DNA from: Campylobacter sp. RM16189
GTDB lineage: Bacteria; Campylobacterota; Campylobacteria; Campylobacterales; Campylobacteraceae
Reading direction: 5' to 3'
DNA: 64,000 bases
NCBI RefSeq assembly: GCF_012978815.1
Contig: NZ_LIWR01000044.1
Coordinates: 1-64,000, forward strand
Shown here: positions 45,038-54,192 of the stretch, piece after piece
Numbering within the stretch: the stretch's first letter is position 1
How the letters are laid out: every line of letters starts with the position of its first letter
Made by a program: the position numbers and the translations under genes
The notes under the pieces: generated by a model
Seen by the model: the letters and a program-made list of their open reading frames with translations, nothing else
Told to the model about the DNA's origin: nothing
The model's database searches: none

Positions 45038-46393
45038 TTAAACCGCAGCCTTTGGCGAGATGACTGAGTTATCGAAATTTGGCTCGGTATTTTCTTCCAT
45101 TATGCGTAGTTTTTTGCTTCGCTTAATCTTTGCATCATCCTTAAATATCGCTCTAACCTTATCCATACCCGCATAAAAATCTCGCATCAAAACAAGACAG
45201 ATATACTTACCGAAAAACGTAGGTTTAATTACTCCGTTTTCTTCATAGATAGCATTTACAAGCTTAAGCAAATTTAGCTCGACAAAGAGCTCTTTGTGGA
45301 TGTTTGTACGGTTAAATTCGTTGTATTTGATTATATCAACTCCGCCGTCAAAAAGCTCGGTTAAGAAGATGTATTTCAGGCGATCTTTTTTAGTAAAGCT
45401 GCATTTTGCGATGACGGGGCTCTCATGGTTTTTCACTATCCTTCCGTAATCAAGCAAGTTAAACGCGTTTATAAGAAGCTCTCCATTTAAGAAGCTAAAC
45501 GCACCGCTTCCGATTCCAAGATACTCATGGTGGCTTCCTACATATTCATCGCGCAAATTTGCGTTATCGCGACCAAACGCCCAGGCGTTACTTTGGTGAT
45601 AGTCGCTGAAATTTTCGCAAATGAGCTCATAAAACTCGCGCTCGTTATCGCTATCATCCACGCCAAGTGAGCGAGCTATCGCGTCACGCGTAAGCGGAGA
45701 CTTCATAAGCGGATAGAAAGTTATCTGCTCAGGAGCGATTGATTTTGCGATTTTTACATCATGTAAAAGCTGCTCTCTAGTCTGATTTGGCAGGTTAAAA
45801 ATAAGATCAAGGCTTATCGTAGGCAGCACGCCCATAGCTTTTCTTAGCTTTTCTTGAAGATGCTCGCTTGAACCGAAGCGATCATATCTGGCAACTTTTT
45901 TTAAGATGTCATCGCTAAAGCTTTGCACACCGACACTTAAGCGGTCGATAAGCCCTTGAAATCTCTTTAAATTTTCAGGATCGATGTGGTTTGGATCGCT
46001 CTCGCACGATATATCTTTGATATCAAAAAGCTCTTTTGCAAGTACAAGTGTCTTTTCAAGCTCAGGCTCGTTTATAAGCGTGGTTCCGCCACCGACATAC
46101 ATCGAGGTAAAGTTAAATCCGGCCTCCTTAACCTGCCTCATCTCTTCGCGCAAATTCGCAAAATAATGCACCGCAAGCTCTTGTTCGTAATGATACTTGT
46201 GAAATGAGCAATAAGGACAAAACGTGTGACAAAACGGCACGTGCGCGTACAGCATATACTCAGTGTCAGGCTTTGGAATTTTGTTAAATTTATTATCTAA
46301 AATATTTATATTTAGCCCGTTATAAAGGGACTTTTGCATAGAATTATGAGCGTAATTAACTGCAAATTTTTCTATAATATTCTTAAAACCCAT
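45038..46393 (-). CDS. HemN-like radical SAM protein (coproporphyrinogen oxidase family)
   Basis: 451 residues from the ATG at 46393, which has AAGGA 8–12 bases upstream; a start 24 bases earlier lacks such a site. The cluster motif is HVPFCHTFCPYCSFHKY (CxxxCxxC plus the additional Tyr/Phe of the HemN family). SMYVGGGTT, ESDPNHI, RLSVGVQSF and SLDLIFNLPNQT follow the HemN/HemW order. It may act in anaerobic haem synthesis, in haem insertion (HemW) or in haem cleavage (ChuW-type); I cannot decide which. Confidence 0.82.
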   Translation of the reverse strand: MGFKNIIEKFAVNYAHNSMQKSLYNGLNINILDNKFNKIPKPDTEYMLYAHVPFCHTFCPYCSFHKYHYEQELAVHYFANLREEMRQVKEAGFNFTSMYVGGGTTLINEPELEKTLVLAKELFDIKDISCESDPNHIDPENLKRFQGLIDRLSVGVQSFSDDILKKVARYDRFGSSEHLQEKLRKAMGVLPTISLDLIFNLPNQTREQLLHDVKIAKSIAPEQITFYPLMKSPLTRDAIARSLGVDDSDNEREFYELICENFSDYHQSNAWAFGRDNANLRDEYVGSHHEYLGIGSGAFSFLNGELLINAFNLLDYGRIVKNHESPVIAKCSFTKKDRLKYIFLTELFDGGVDIIKYNEFNRTNIHKELFVELNLLKLVNAIYEENGVIKPTFFGKYICLVLMRDFYAGMDKVRAIFKDDAKIKRSKKLRIMEENTEPNFDNSVISPKAAV

Positions 46394-46463
46394 AATTAAT
46401 TCCTTTTTATAAAACAATCTTTATATATAGATAGTCGTAAATTTACCAAAAAAAGTATTATAA

Positions 46464-46961
46464 TTATTTTAAATTTCTAAAACTAAGTGGTAATTCAAGA
46501 TTTAAAGCTTTAACGATCCTTATGCACTCTTGCAGATCATCGATCGATTTGCCTGCGACCCTCACCTCTTCGCCTCTAATTGTTGCATTTACTTTTAGTT
46601 TTGCGTCTTTTATAGCTTTTGTGATCTTTTTTGAATTTTCGCTATCAAGCGTATCGTTTAGCTTAAGAGTGGCTTTTATATTGCTTCCGCTTGCGCTTTC
46701 TCGCTTGCTTTCACTAACCGCTACAGGCGGGATATTTCGCTTGATAAGCTTTGAGATAACGATATCTTTTAAAGCGTCGATTTTATTATCGCTTGTGCTA
46801 AGAAGAGTGATGAATTTATCCTTTTCGTTTAGCTCGATCTCAGCAGCGATACCCTTAAAATCATATCTTGCGGCAACCTCTTTTTTCGCTGTTTCAAGAG
46901 CGTTTTTAACCTCCATCAGATCAACTTGCGCACTTATATCAAAGCTATGTTCGGTAGCCAT
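46464..46961 (-). CDS. YajQ-family nucleotide-binding protein
   Basis: 165 residues, matching UPF0234: [38 protein letters not shown], and [23 protein letters not shown]. Members bind nucleotides such as c-di-GMP or GTP in some species. It is the last gene of the five-gene minus-strand operon and follows the dehydrogenase with no gap. Confidence 0.92.
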   Translation of the reverse strand: MATEHSFDISAQVDLMEVKNALETAKKEVAARYDFKGIAAEIELNEKDKFITLLSTSDNKIDALKDIVISKLIKRNIPPVAVSESKRESASGSNIKATLKLNDTLDSENSKKITKAIKDAKLKVNATIRGEEVRVAGKSIDDLQECIRIVKALNLELPLSFRNLK

Positions 46962-47894
46962 TTAACTCTCCTTTATAAAATTTTCTATATTTTTTACTAT
47001 CAAATTTATGAGCTTTTCACGCGCCTCTTTGCTCGCCCAGGCGACATGTGGCGTGATTATCAAATTTTCTTTGTTTTTGATATTTAAAAGCGGGTGATTT
47101 TGCCTCATCGGCTCGCTTTCAAGCACATCTACGCAAGCCATCAAATTTCGCTCATCGATCGCCTTAGCAAGTGCGCTTTCATCAACTATCCCGCCGCGTC
47201 CAAAGTTCATAAGCACTGCGCCCTCTTTCATCAAATTTAGCTCTTTAGAAGAGATTAAATTTCGTGTTTTTTCATTAAGAGGAGCGTGTATGCTTACGAT
47301 ATCGCAGCTCTTTAAAAGCTCATCTAAATTTTGCCTTTTAAACTCGGCGTTATCGTTTACTCCGCTTGTTGAGTAATAGCTAACGTTTGCGCCAAAGGCC
47401 GCAGCTATCCTAGCTACGCTTCTTCCTATCTCGCCAAGTCCGATGATGCCGAAATTCTTACCGCTTATCTCGCCAATAGATCTATCTAAATTCGTAAAAA
47501 TTTCGCTCTTTACCCACTCGCCGCTTTGCACATAATCATCATAAAATTTAATGCGATTTACTAACGCTAACAAACAAGCAAAAGTATGCTGCGCAACACT
47601 GTTAGTCGAGTAGCCTGCGACGTTTTTAACGGCTATATTTTTAGCTTTTGCATAGTCTAGATCAACGTTATTCATGCCGGTTGCACTTATGCAAATAAGC
47701 TTTAAATTAGTTGCATCCATAACATCGCGGTCGATTATAACCTTGTTAGTTATCACGACATCAGCACCCTTTAAACGCTCTATGGTTTGACTCTTACTCG
47801 TCTTATCATAGCTTACAAACTCGCCAAATTTAGCAAAAACATCAAGGCTAACGTCACTTCCTAAAGTTGAAGCGTCAAGGCAGACTATTTTCAT
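46962..47894 (-). CDS. D-isomer-specific 2-hydroxyacid dehydrogenase
   Basis: 310 residues. The NAD-binding motif GIIGLGEIGRSVARIAAAFG is near 147–166, and the catalytic Arg, Glu and His residues are in NFGRGGIVDE, VDVLESEP and ITPHVAWAS. It reduces a 2-keto acid or hydroxypyruvate with NAD(P)H; the substrate is unknown. It lies between the ATP-grasp gene and YajQ with 2 bases to the former, the C. jejuni Cj0372–Cj0374 order. Confidence 0.9.
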   Translation of the reverse strand: MKIVCLDASTLGSDVSLDVFAKFGEFVSYDKTSKSQTIERLKGADVVITNKVIIDRDVMDATNLKLICISATGMNNVDLDYAKAKNIAVKNVAGYSTNSVAQHTFACLLALVNRIKFYDDYVQSGEWVKSEIFTNLDRSIGEISGKNFGIIGLGEIGRSVARIAAAFGANVSYYSTSGVNDNAEFKRQNLDELLKSCDIVSIHAPLNEKTRNLISSKELNLMKEGAVLMNFGRGGIVDESALAKAIDERNLMACVDVLESEPMRQNHPLLNIKNKENLIITPHVAWASKEAREKLINLIVKNIENFIKES

Positions 47895-47896
47895 GT

Positions 47897-49081
47897 TTAA
47901 CCCTTTATGTAATGTCCTACGAATTTAGAAGCGTTGTTTAAAATTTCTCCGCCTTTTCTATATCCAAGCGCGCAAGCCTCATAAGCAAAAAAGACTCCCG
48001 CCTGATAACTATCACCTCTTTCGTCTTTGTTAAATTCGTAAAATTCTTGATACACGGCTCTGTTTTTCTCGTATTCGCCATCACTGCTAACACTAACGCT
48101 TCCGTCAGCTTCTATAATGCTAACGTTTGCTCCTTCACGCCCAAATATAGGCTTTTTAACACATTTTTTACCTACTAACGGTTTGTCTGAAGCCTCAAGT
48201 AAAAGTGGATGATTTGGGTAAAGCTCCCAAAGAATTTTTAAAATTCCCTTGCTCTGAAACATCAGCGTATAAGCAGGATTTAAGATAATGGCTCTTTGAT
48301 TTGCCATTATATTTTTAAGAATTAATGCAAGTTCGCCCTCCTGCACGGCAATATCTTCCCAAGGAACAAGCTTAAACCAGTATTCATAATTTTCACCGCC
48401 TTTGAAGATGCCCTCTTCGTCGTTAAATTCAACCTCATCAACATAGGCAAAATTCGTATGAAACCCAGCCTCTTTAGCGATATACTCAAGCAGTTTTACG
48501 CTCTGTTCATCCTCAACACTGCCGGCAATAGAGCTAAACAAAATTTTCCAGCCTTCATAAAGCTTGTTAAACTCGCTTGTATCCTCACTAAGAGTTACGA
48601 GACGCTTGAAATTTTCCTTTAAGGCTTCGTAAAGATCGTTAAACTGCGAGCTCTCGTCCATGCCGTTAAATTTCAAAATCGCCCATTGGATAATCGCCGT
48701 TTCAAATATCGCAGTCGGCGTATCGGCGTTAAATTCAATGAGCTTTATAGGCTTTCCGTTAAGTCCGCCAGCTAAATCAAAACGCCCGTAAAGATGCCAG
48801 TGAACTTCGTTTTCCCAGCTTTCTTTTACCATATCAACAAGATTAAAAGGTATGCCAACCTCGTGATAGAGGTTATTATCTATTATGTGCTGTCCGGCGG
48901 TTACAAACATATCATATAGCTCATTTGCCGCGTCGTAGTAGGCTTCCGCCTCTTGCTCACTAACTTCTACAAGCTCATCTGCGATATATGAGCTATCGTC
49001 GCTATCGGTATGCCAAGCAAAGCCGATATTTTCCAAAAACGCCTTATCTAAAGGCTTGACTTTTTTTAAATTTAACATCAT
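47897..49081 (-). CDS. Glutathionylspermidine synthase-like ATP-grasp ligase
   Basis: 394 residues, comparable to YgiC/YjfC and to the synthetase half of Gsp. Motifs: GRFDLAGGLNGKPIKLIEFNADTPTAI, KLVPWEDIA, NPAYTLMFQSKGILKILWELYPNHPLLL, KPIFGREGANVSI (ATP-grasp). There is no amidase domain. Related genes are widespread without a settled product, and the second substrate is probably not spermidine. It overlaps the lipoprotein gene by 4 bases. Confidence 0.85.
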   Translation of the reverse strand: MMLNLKKVKPLDKAFLENIGFAWHTDSDDSSYIADELVEVSEQEAEAYYDAANELYDMFVTAGQHIIDNNLYHEVGIPFNLVDMVKESWENEVHWHLYGRFDLAGGLNGKPIKLIEFNADTPTAIFETAIIQWAILKFNGMDESSQFNDLYEALKENFKRLVTLSEDTSEFNKLYEGWKILFSSIAGSVEDEQSVKLLEYIAKEAGFHTNFAYVDEVEFNDEEGIFKGGENYEYWFKLVPWEDIAVQEGELALILKNIMANQRAIILNPAYTLMFQSKGILKILWELYPNHPLLLEASDKPLVGKKCVKKPIFGREGANVSIIEADGSVSVSSDGEYEKNRAVYQEFYEFNKDERGDSYQAGVFFAYEACALGYRKGGEILNNASKFVGHYIKG

Positions 49082-49680
49082 CCACCTACCGATTGATTAG
49101 TTTTGCTTCCGCTACCGAAAAATCCGCTCTTACCGCCAGCAGGCTTGCCTGCAGAGCTTGTAGCTTTAGCTTTATTAAAGCTATCAACGCTTCTTGAGTA
49201 AGTCGAAGGATTTTTATAAGCTGTTTGACGATGGCTTTGGAAACCTTGATTATTAAACAGCTTGCTACCTATCCAGCTTCCTAAAATAGCGCCCGCAGCC
49301 GAAGCTAGCAATGTCTCGCCAAGACTAAGCCCGCCGCTACTAAGCTGTGCATCAGGTTTTGTCAAATTTGAAGTGCCGTTATCTATCTTAGCGTTTTCTT
49401 CGGCGATTAGCTTATCCATCTCCTCTTTTGTTAGCACGCGCTCCTTGCCGTCAAGCTGCTTTAGCACGACTCTGGTTTCGCTGCTTGGATACTCTTCAAG
49501 CACTTTGTAAGAGCCAGGCGCAGTCTCTTCTATGATGACGAAAGCTCCTTGAGCTTGCGCTGCTTCTTGCACTACGCTTTGATCCTCTCCGCCTCCGCTA
49601 CATCCCGCAAGACCTGCCATAACTACCGCGCCAAATCCGCCTACAGCGGCATAAGTTGCAATTTTTTTGATTCTTTTCAT
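49078..49680 (-). CDS. UPF0323-type lipoprotein
   Basis: 200 residues with a lipoprotein signal (AGLAGC; Cys near 27), a short charged domain (IEETAPGSYKVLEEYPSSETRVVLKQLDGKERVLT, in part), a glycine-rich segment with a GxxxG-type stretch (AAGAILGSWIGSKLF), and a serine/glycine/lysine-rich tail. The same lipoprotein precedes the same ATP-grasp gene in C. jejuni (Cj0371). Function is unknown to me. It overlaps the HTH gene by 4 bases. Confidence 0.8.
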   Translation of the reverse strand: MKRIKKIATYAAVGGFGAVVMAGLAGCSGGGEDQSVVQEAAQAQGAFVIIEETAPGSYKVLEEYPSSETRVVLKQLDGKERVLTKEEMDKLIAEENAKIDNGTSNLTKPDAQLSSGGLSLGETLLASAAGAILGSWIGSKLFNNQGFQSHRQTAYKNPSTYSRSVDSFNKAKATSSAGKPAGGKSGFFGSGSKTNQSVGG

Positions 49681-50405
49681 ACTTCACCTACTATCTGTTT
49701 TATTGATTTTTCATTTCTTACCCATATCACGCCGTCTTTAAATTTGATAAATTTTGACTTGCCGATACTTTTAATGATCAGTTTTTGTATCTTTTTTATC
49801 TTTTTGTTTTTTAAATTTAAACCCTTTAAAAACTCGCTTAAGCTAAGCCATTTTTTGACCTTTGGCTCATCTTTTACTTCGTTATCAAATTTAGCCTTTT
49901 CTTCATTCTGGGTTGTCTCATGACCTTCGTCAAATTCGACATCGATCGGACGGATATATTCGCCGTTTTGTCTTGCTAAAAGCGGACGCTCAAGCATCTG
50001 CAAAAAATATCTAAATTTTTCGTCACGCTCTTTGTAAATTTCAGCTATTTCATCTTTATTAGCGATTAAAATTTGCTCTTTTTGCGCGTGCAAACGCTCC
50101 TTATCGTCTTGCAAATTTCTATTTTGCTCTTTTAGCTCTTCAAGCTGTGTTAGTAAAAATTTGATAAATTCACTTCGCTCTTCGCTGGTTTCGCTTGAAT
50201 TTTCACTAACAATTTTTTTAGCGTTTGTTTTGGTTGTTTTAGCTTTTGTTTGTGGCTCGTTAGTCGCTGCATCGTCTTCTATTAAGACGTATTTAACGCC
50301 TTTTTCATCGATTGATTTTAAGCTTTTTCGTCTTATCCTGTTATAGATCGCCTCTTTTGTTATGCCTAGAACTTCGGAGGCTTGGCTAACGGATAACTTA
50401 CGCAT
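49677..50405 (-). CDS. Excisionase/MerR-type HTH protein with coiled coil
   Basis: 242 residues. An N-terminal DNA-binding helix-turn-helix (1–45: KLSVSQASEVLGITKEAIYNRIRR) is followed by a linker, a coiled coil (about 85–130: LLTQLEELKEQNRNLQDDKE) and a basic C-terminal region with KIQKLIIKSIGKSK. It resembles small phage or plasmid regulatory proteins but sits at the head of a conserved chromosomal operon. It could regulate that operon; no operator is visible to me. Confidence 0.7.
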   Translation of the reverse strand: MRKLSVSQASEVLGITKEAIYNRIRRKSLKSIDEKGVKYVLIEDDAATNEPQTKAKTTKTNAKKIVSENSSETSEERSEFIKFLLTQLEELKEQNRNLQDDKERLHAQKEQILIANKDEIAEIYKERDEKFRYFLQMLERPLLARQNGEYIRPIDVEFDEGHETTQNEEKAKFDNEVKDEPKVKKWLSLSEFLKGLNLKNKKIKKIQKLIIKSIGKSKFIKFKDGVIWVRNEKSIKQIVGEV

Positions 50406-50500
50406 AAATTTCCTTTTCTTAAAAAATGCAGATATTATGGCAAATTTAGGCTAATAAAGAAGTTAAACTAACTAACACGAAGTTAGTTAGTTTAATTTGG

Positions 50501-50713
50501 TTAGAGTTTTGACTCGTAGCGTCTAAGCATATAAAGACGTTTAAGCATTTTTTTACGAGCTGAAATTTTTTGCTTTTTGCGAATTTCAGTCATAGGCTCG
50601 AAAAATCTTCTTGCTCTAACTTCAGTTACAACAAGGTTTCTATCGACTTGCTTTTTAAATTTCCTATACGCTTCGTCAAAAGACTCATTAGGATGCACCT
50701 TGATTCCTGGCAC
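50501..50713 (-). CDS. rpsU: 30S ribosomal protein S21
   Basis: 70 residues from the GTG at 50713 ([20 protein letters not shown]), preceded by GAGG; an earlier GTG would add four residues not usual for the family. The sequence is strongly basic with [17 protein letters not shown]21 helps initiation by aiding mRNA base pairing. It is transcribed from its own promoter. Confidence 0.95.
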   Translation of the reverse strand: MPGIKVHPNESFDEAYRKFKKQVDRNLVVTEVRARRFFEPMTEIRKKQKISARKKMLKRLYMLRRYESKL

Positions 50714-50747
50714 GACCCTCACCACCTTTCGATTAAAATAGAGTGCG

Positions 50748-50753
50748 ATTATA
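50748..50753 (-). promoter_or_regulatory. -10 box of rpsU
   Basis: TATAAT on the minus strand, with AAG before it and a T/A-rich tract upstream, 35 bases before the rpsU start. Confidence 0.6.
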
Positions 50754-50826
50754 CTTAAATTTTCTTAAATTTCAAAATTTATTTAGTTTTCTGCTTATTA
50801 TAAGATTGCTTTAACTACAAAAGTTC

Positions 50827-50832
50827 TATAAT
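50827..50832 (+). promoter_or_regulatory. -10 box of ccoG
   Basis: TATAAT preceded by TTC and a T-rich region, 40 bases before the ccoG ATG. It forms a divergent promoter region with rpsU. Confidence 0.5.
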
Positions 50833-50871
50833 TTAAATTTAAAATATTACATTTTTAAAACAGGAATTTTG

Positions 50872-52215
50872 ATGTCAAATTTAATAGATAATCCACAGTC
50901 TAACTACGCCAAAAAGCGCTATATTTTTTATTCGATTTTGACCTGTATCGCGCTGATACTGCCGTTTATCCGAATCGGTGGTAACTACTTTTTCCTGCTT
51001 AGTTTTGACAAAAAGCAGCTTCACCTGCTCTTTAACAGCTTTGATACGCAAGAACTTTATCTGATGCCGTTTGTGCTTATCATATTTTTTCTTACTATAT
51101 TTTTTCTTACGACGCTTGGAGGAAGGGTTTGGTGCGGTTGGAGCTGTCCGCAGACGATATTTCGCGTGATTTATCGCGATCTTATCCAGACTAAAATTTT
51201 AAAGCTTCACAAAAACATAAGCAACAAACAAAAGCCTATAGATGGGCAAAATTTCAAAAAATTCTTAGGCGTAGCGATCTGGTCGGTCTTAGCCTGTTTG
51301 GCTGCGGCAAATTTCTTGTGGTTTTTTGTGCCGCCTGAGGATTTTATAAGCTACGTTAAAAACGGCGGCGAGCATAAATTTTTAATGGGAATTTGGTTTT
51401 TTATAACCGCTTTTATAATATTTGACGTGGTTTGGCTAGCGGAGAAATTTTGCGTATATATCTGTCCATATGCGAGAATTCAATCTGTTATGTTTGATGA
51501 TGATACGATTCAAGTTATTTATGACGAGGGGCGCGGCGGTAAAATTTACGATAAAAACATCAAGCTTTGGAAAAAACCGCCGGAGCCTGAAAATGAGTGC
51601 ATAGGGTGCGAAGCCTGTGTGAAAATTTGCCCTACTCACATAGACATAAGAAAAGGCATGCAGCTTGACTGTATAAACTGCCTTGAGTGCGTGGATGCGT
51701 GCAGTAAAGTAATGGGCAAGCTTGGCAAAAAGACGCTCATAGACTGGACGAGCGATAACTCGCTAAAATCAGGCAAGAAGGTTAATTATCTTAGATTTAG
51801 AACTATCGCTTATATGGTAGTTATCGGCATTACCGCGGTGATTTTAGCCTTCATGAGCACAAAGAAAGAGTACATGCTGCTAAACATAAATCGCACTAGC
51901 GAGCTATATAAAATTACAAAAAGCAACAGAGTCGAAAACGCATATACATTTTTATTTCAAAATACAGATAATAAAGAACATGCTTATTATTTTGATGTAA
52001 ATGATACAAATATTAAAATTGACCGTCCAAAAGATGAAATAGTATTAAAAGCCGGAGCCAAAAAGAAGGTCGTGGTAGTGCTATCATCAAATATTATAAA
52101 TTTCGACAAGAGTGGAAATAAACCTATATCTATAAATATAAATGCTTATGCAAAAGATGATAAAGAGAGAGTAAATATCAACAGAGAAACTATATTCGTG
52201 TATCCTGACAAATAA
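50872..52215 (+). CDS. ccoG: Cytochrome c oxidase accessory protein CcoG
   Basis: 447 residues from the ATG at 50872, with CAGGA upstream. Membrane helices near 20–40, 60–80, 135–155, 172–190 and 310–330. WCGWSCPQTIFR is a membrane CxxxCP motif. The soluble Fe–S part has CIGCEACVKICP and CINCLECVDAC. The C-terminal 120 residues form an immunoglobulin-like extracytoplasmic domain. CcoG (RdxA/FixG) reduces copper for assembly of the cbb3 oxidase. It sits between rpsU and cmeR, as in C. jejuni. Confidence 0.92.
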   Translation: MSNLIDNPQSNYAKKRYIFYSILTCIALILPFIRIGGNYFFLLSFDKKQLHLLFNSFDTQELYLMPFVLIIFFLTIFFLTTLGGRVWCGWSCPQTIFRVIYRDLIQTKILKLHKNISNKQKPIDGQNFKKFLGVAIWSVLACLAAANFLWFFVPPEDFISYVKNGGEHKFLMGIWFFITAFIIFDVVWLAEKFCVYICPYARIQSVMFDDDTIQVIYDEGRGGKIYDKNIKLWKKPPEPENECIGCEACVKICPTHIDIRKGMQLDCINCLECVDACSKVMGKLGKKTLIDWTSDNSLKSGKKVNYLRFRTIAYMVVIGITAVILAFMSTKKEYMLLNINRTSELYKITKSNRVENAYTFLFQNTDNKEHAYYFDVNDTNIKIDRPKDEIVLKAGAKKKVVVVLSSNIINFDKSGNKPISININAYAKDDKERVNINRETIFVYPDK

Positions 52216-52335
52216 AATATAAAAATTTAAAATTACATTTTATATTTTATATATTCATAAAGAAAAATTTAATGTTATTAGAGCTACAATAACATTCAAT
52301 TCACTTTTTTGAATAAATTTAACCAAGGATTTAGT

Positions 52336-52965
52336 ATGTCAGTCAAAATGTCTAAACGCGGTCAGGAGCGGTATGAGAAGATTATAGAGGTGGCTCTAGA
52401 GTCTTTTTTAAACAAAGGATATGAGAATACCAGCTTAAGTGATATTATAGACAAGAGCGGTGGATCTTTAGCAAGCGTATATAAATTTTTTAATAACAAA
52501 GAGGGTCTATTTACTGCTATTGTTGAGCGTAGCTTAGATAACTTCTGCGCCGAGATAGATGAAAAGATAAATTTAAAAATTTCTCACAAGATAGACGACT
52601 TCCTAACTAAATTTGCAACTATATTTTTTGATATTGTATGTGATAGAAAAACTACCTTAATAACAAGAATTATGCTTATTGAAGGTTACAAAAATAACGC
52701 CTCCTTAGGAAATATGTTCTTAGAGCAAGTTATAAATAGAGTAAATCAAATTTTAGTAAATTTTATGGAGAGAGAAGAGATAAAATCTCAGCTTGATGAG
52801 TCTATAGACCCTAAAACAGCAGCATCTTTATTTTGCGGACTAGTAAGGAACCCTTATCATTATCATGCTATCTTATTGAATAGTGATATAGTATTAAGTG
52901 CAAAAGAGCGCGAAAATCATGTTAAAACATGCATTAAAATTTTTCTAAAAGGTATTACAAAATAG
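52336..52965 (+). CDS. cmeR: TetR-family repressor of the CmeABC pump
   Basis: 209 residues from the ATG at 52336 (AAGGA just upstream). The DNA-binding domain is at 1–55: RGQERYEKIIEVALESFLNK, then TSLSDIIDKSGGSLASVYKFF with the TetR-type HTH. The C-terminal ligand domain is helical. CmeR in C. jejuni represses cmeABC and is relieved by bile salts. The adjacent cmeABC operon and a palindrome in its promoter support the same role. Confidence 0.92.
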   Translation: MSVKMSKRGQERYEKIIEVALESFLNKGYENTSLSDIIDKSGGSLASVYKFFNNKEGLFTAIVERSLDNFCAEIDEKINLKISHKIDDFLTKFATIFFDIVCDRKTTLITRIMLIEGYKNNASLGNMFLEQVINRVNQILVNFMEREEIKSQLDESIDPKTAASLFCGLVRNPYHYHAILLNSDIVLSAKERENHVKTCIKIFLKGITK

Positions 52966-52980
52966 TTTTTGTCTTAAAGA

Positions 52981-53009
52981 TTGACAAAAAAATCAAATAA
53001 GAGTAAAAT
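52981..53009 (+). promoter_or_regulatory. cmeABC promoter
   Basis: TTGACA (52981–52986), a 17-base spacer and TAAAAT (53004–53009). The complete -35 box matches that of the tRNA cluster, and is uncommon in Campylobacter. Confidence 0.78.
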
Positions 53010-53018
53010 AGCAATTTT

Positions 53019-53038
53019 ATTGTAACATAAGTTACAAT
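53019..53038. promoter_or_regulatory. Probable CmeR operator (inverted repeat)
   Basis: ATTGTAAC-ATAA-GTTACAAT: two 8-base arms, perfectly inverted, spaced by 4. It starts 10 bases after the -10 box, where a bound repressor would block transcription. The C. jejuni operator is also a TGTAATA/TATTACA-type palindrome. Confidence 0.8.
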
Positions 53039-53067
53039 ATTAAAAACTACATCAACAAGGTTATTTT

Positions 53068-54192
53068 ATGAATATTTTTAAAAATATTTCTACTCTAGTT
53101 ATAGTTTCGCTTCTATTTACCGGATGTTTTAAAGAAGATAGTTTAAAGTCAGGATCAGCTCAAGATCCAAAGCAAATTCCGCCTGCAAAAGTTGATATCA
53201 TAAAAGCCAAAAAAGAAGACATCCCGATCACCTTTGAATACCCGGGCAAAATCGCAAGCAACCAAGATGTAACGCTTAGACCGAAGGTTTCAGGCACTCT
53301 GATAAAGCAGTATTTTAAGGCCGGAGATAAGGTAAAGGCGGGAGACAAGCTGTTTTTAATCGATCCTGAAAAATATCAAGCAAGCTATGACGCTCTTGAA
53401 GCAAGCGTTGGAGTCGCAAGCGCAACACTTAAAAACGCTCAAACCGAATTTAACAGAGTAAAAAAACTATACGAGAAAAAAGCCGTAAGCCAAAAGGAAT
53501 TTGACTCGGCAAAAAGCGCTCTTGACATAGCAAACGCAACCTTGCTAAGCGTAAAAGCAAATTCCAAAAACGCAAAGATAGATCTTGGCTACACGACTGT
53601 AGTTGCGCCATTCGACGGAATCTTAGGCGAAAATTTGGTTGATGTGGGCTCATTCGTATCAGCTAGCGCAACCGAGCTTGTAAGGCTTACTCAGATAGAC
53701 CCGATAAGCGTTAAATTTTATATCGCAGACGTTGATAATCTAAATAGAGTTAAAAATGTAGAGGCAGGCTCTTGGGCGCAAAACGGCGCGCAGGCAACTC
53801 TAAAAGTGGGGAATCAAATTTTTAAAGGCAAAGTAACTTTTATAGATAGCGTTGTGGATGTAAATGTAGGCAGCGTTTTAGCTAAGGCTGAATTTGCAAA
53901 TAGCGAGCTAAAGCTGCTTCCAGGAGCATTTGCAAGTGTGGTTATGGACGGATTTTATCAAAAAGACGGCTTTAAAATTCCTCAAGTTGCCATCCAGCAA
54001 GACGCTATGAATACCTTTGTGCTTGTGCTAAAAGATCAAAAAGTCACGCAAAAAAATGTAGAAATTTCATATCAGAAAGAGGACTACGCCGTAGTTAGCA
54101 GCGGACTTGAAGAAGGCGATCTCATCATCATAAATAACTTTAAAAAGATTAGAGTCGGAGCCGGCGCGCAAGCTGATAAGGAGATAAACTAG
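53068..54192 (+). CDS. cmeA: CmeA, periplasmic adaptor of the RND efflux pump
   Basis: 374 residues. Lipoprotein signal ending LLFTGC. The biotinyl-lipoyl half-motifs (NQDVTLRPKVSGTLIKQYFKAGDKVKAGDKLFLIDP and DLGYTTVVAPFDGILG, in part) flank a coiled-coil hairpin (about 100–140), followed by beta-barrel and membrane-proximal domains. It links CmeB to the outer-membrane channel. Its stop is adjacent to the cmeB ATG. Confidence 0.95.
   Translation: MNIFKNISTLVIVSLLFTGCFKEDSLKSGSAQDPKQIPPAKVDIIKAKKEDIPITFEYPGKIASNQDVTLRPKVSGTLIKQYFKAGDKVKAGDKLFLIDPEKYQASYDALEASVGVASATLKNAQTEFNRVKKLYEKKAVSQKEFDSAKSALDIANATLLSVKANSKNAKIDLGYTTVVAPFDGILGENLVDVGSFVSASATELVRLTQIDPISVKFYIADVDNLNRVKNVEAGSWAQNGAQATLKVGNQIFKGKVTFIDSVVDVNVGSVLAKAEFANSELKLLPGAFASVVMDGFYQKDGFKIPQVAIQQDAMNTFVLVLKDQKVTQKNVEISYQKEDYAVVSSGLEEGDLIIINNFKKIRVGAGAQADKEIN

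Noticed and set aside
45038..46417. Calling the radical SAM protein hemN outright
   Set aside because: HemN, HemW and ChuW-type proteins share these motifs; neighbours do not decide among them.
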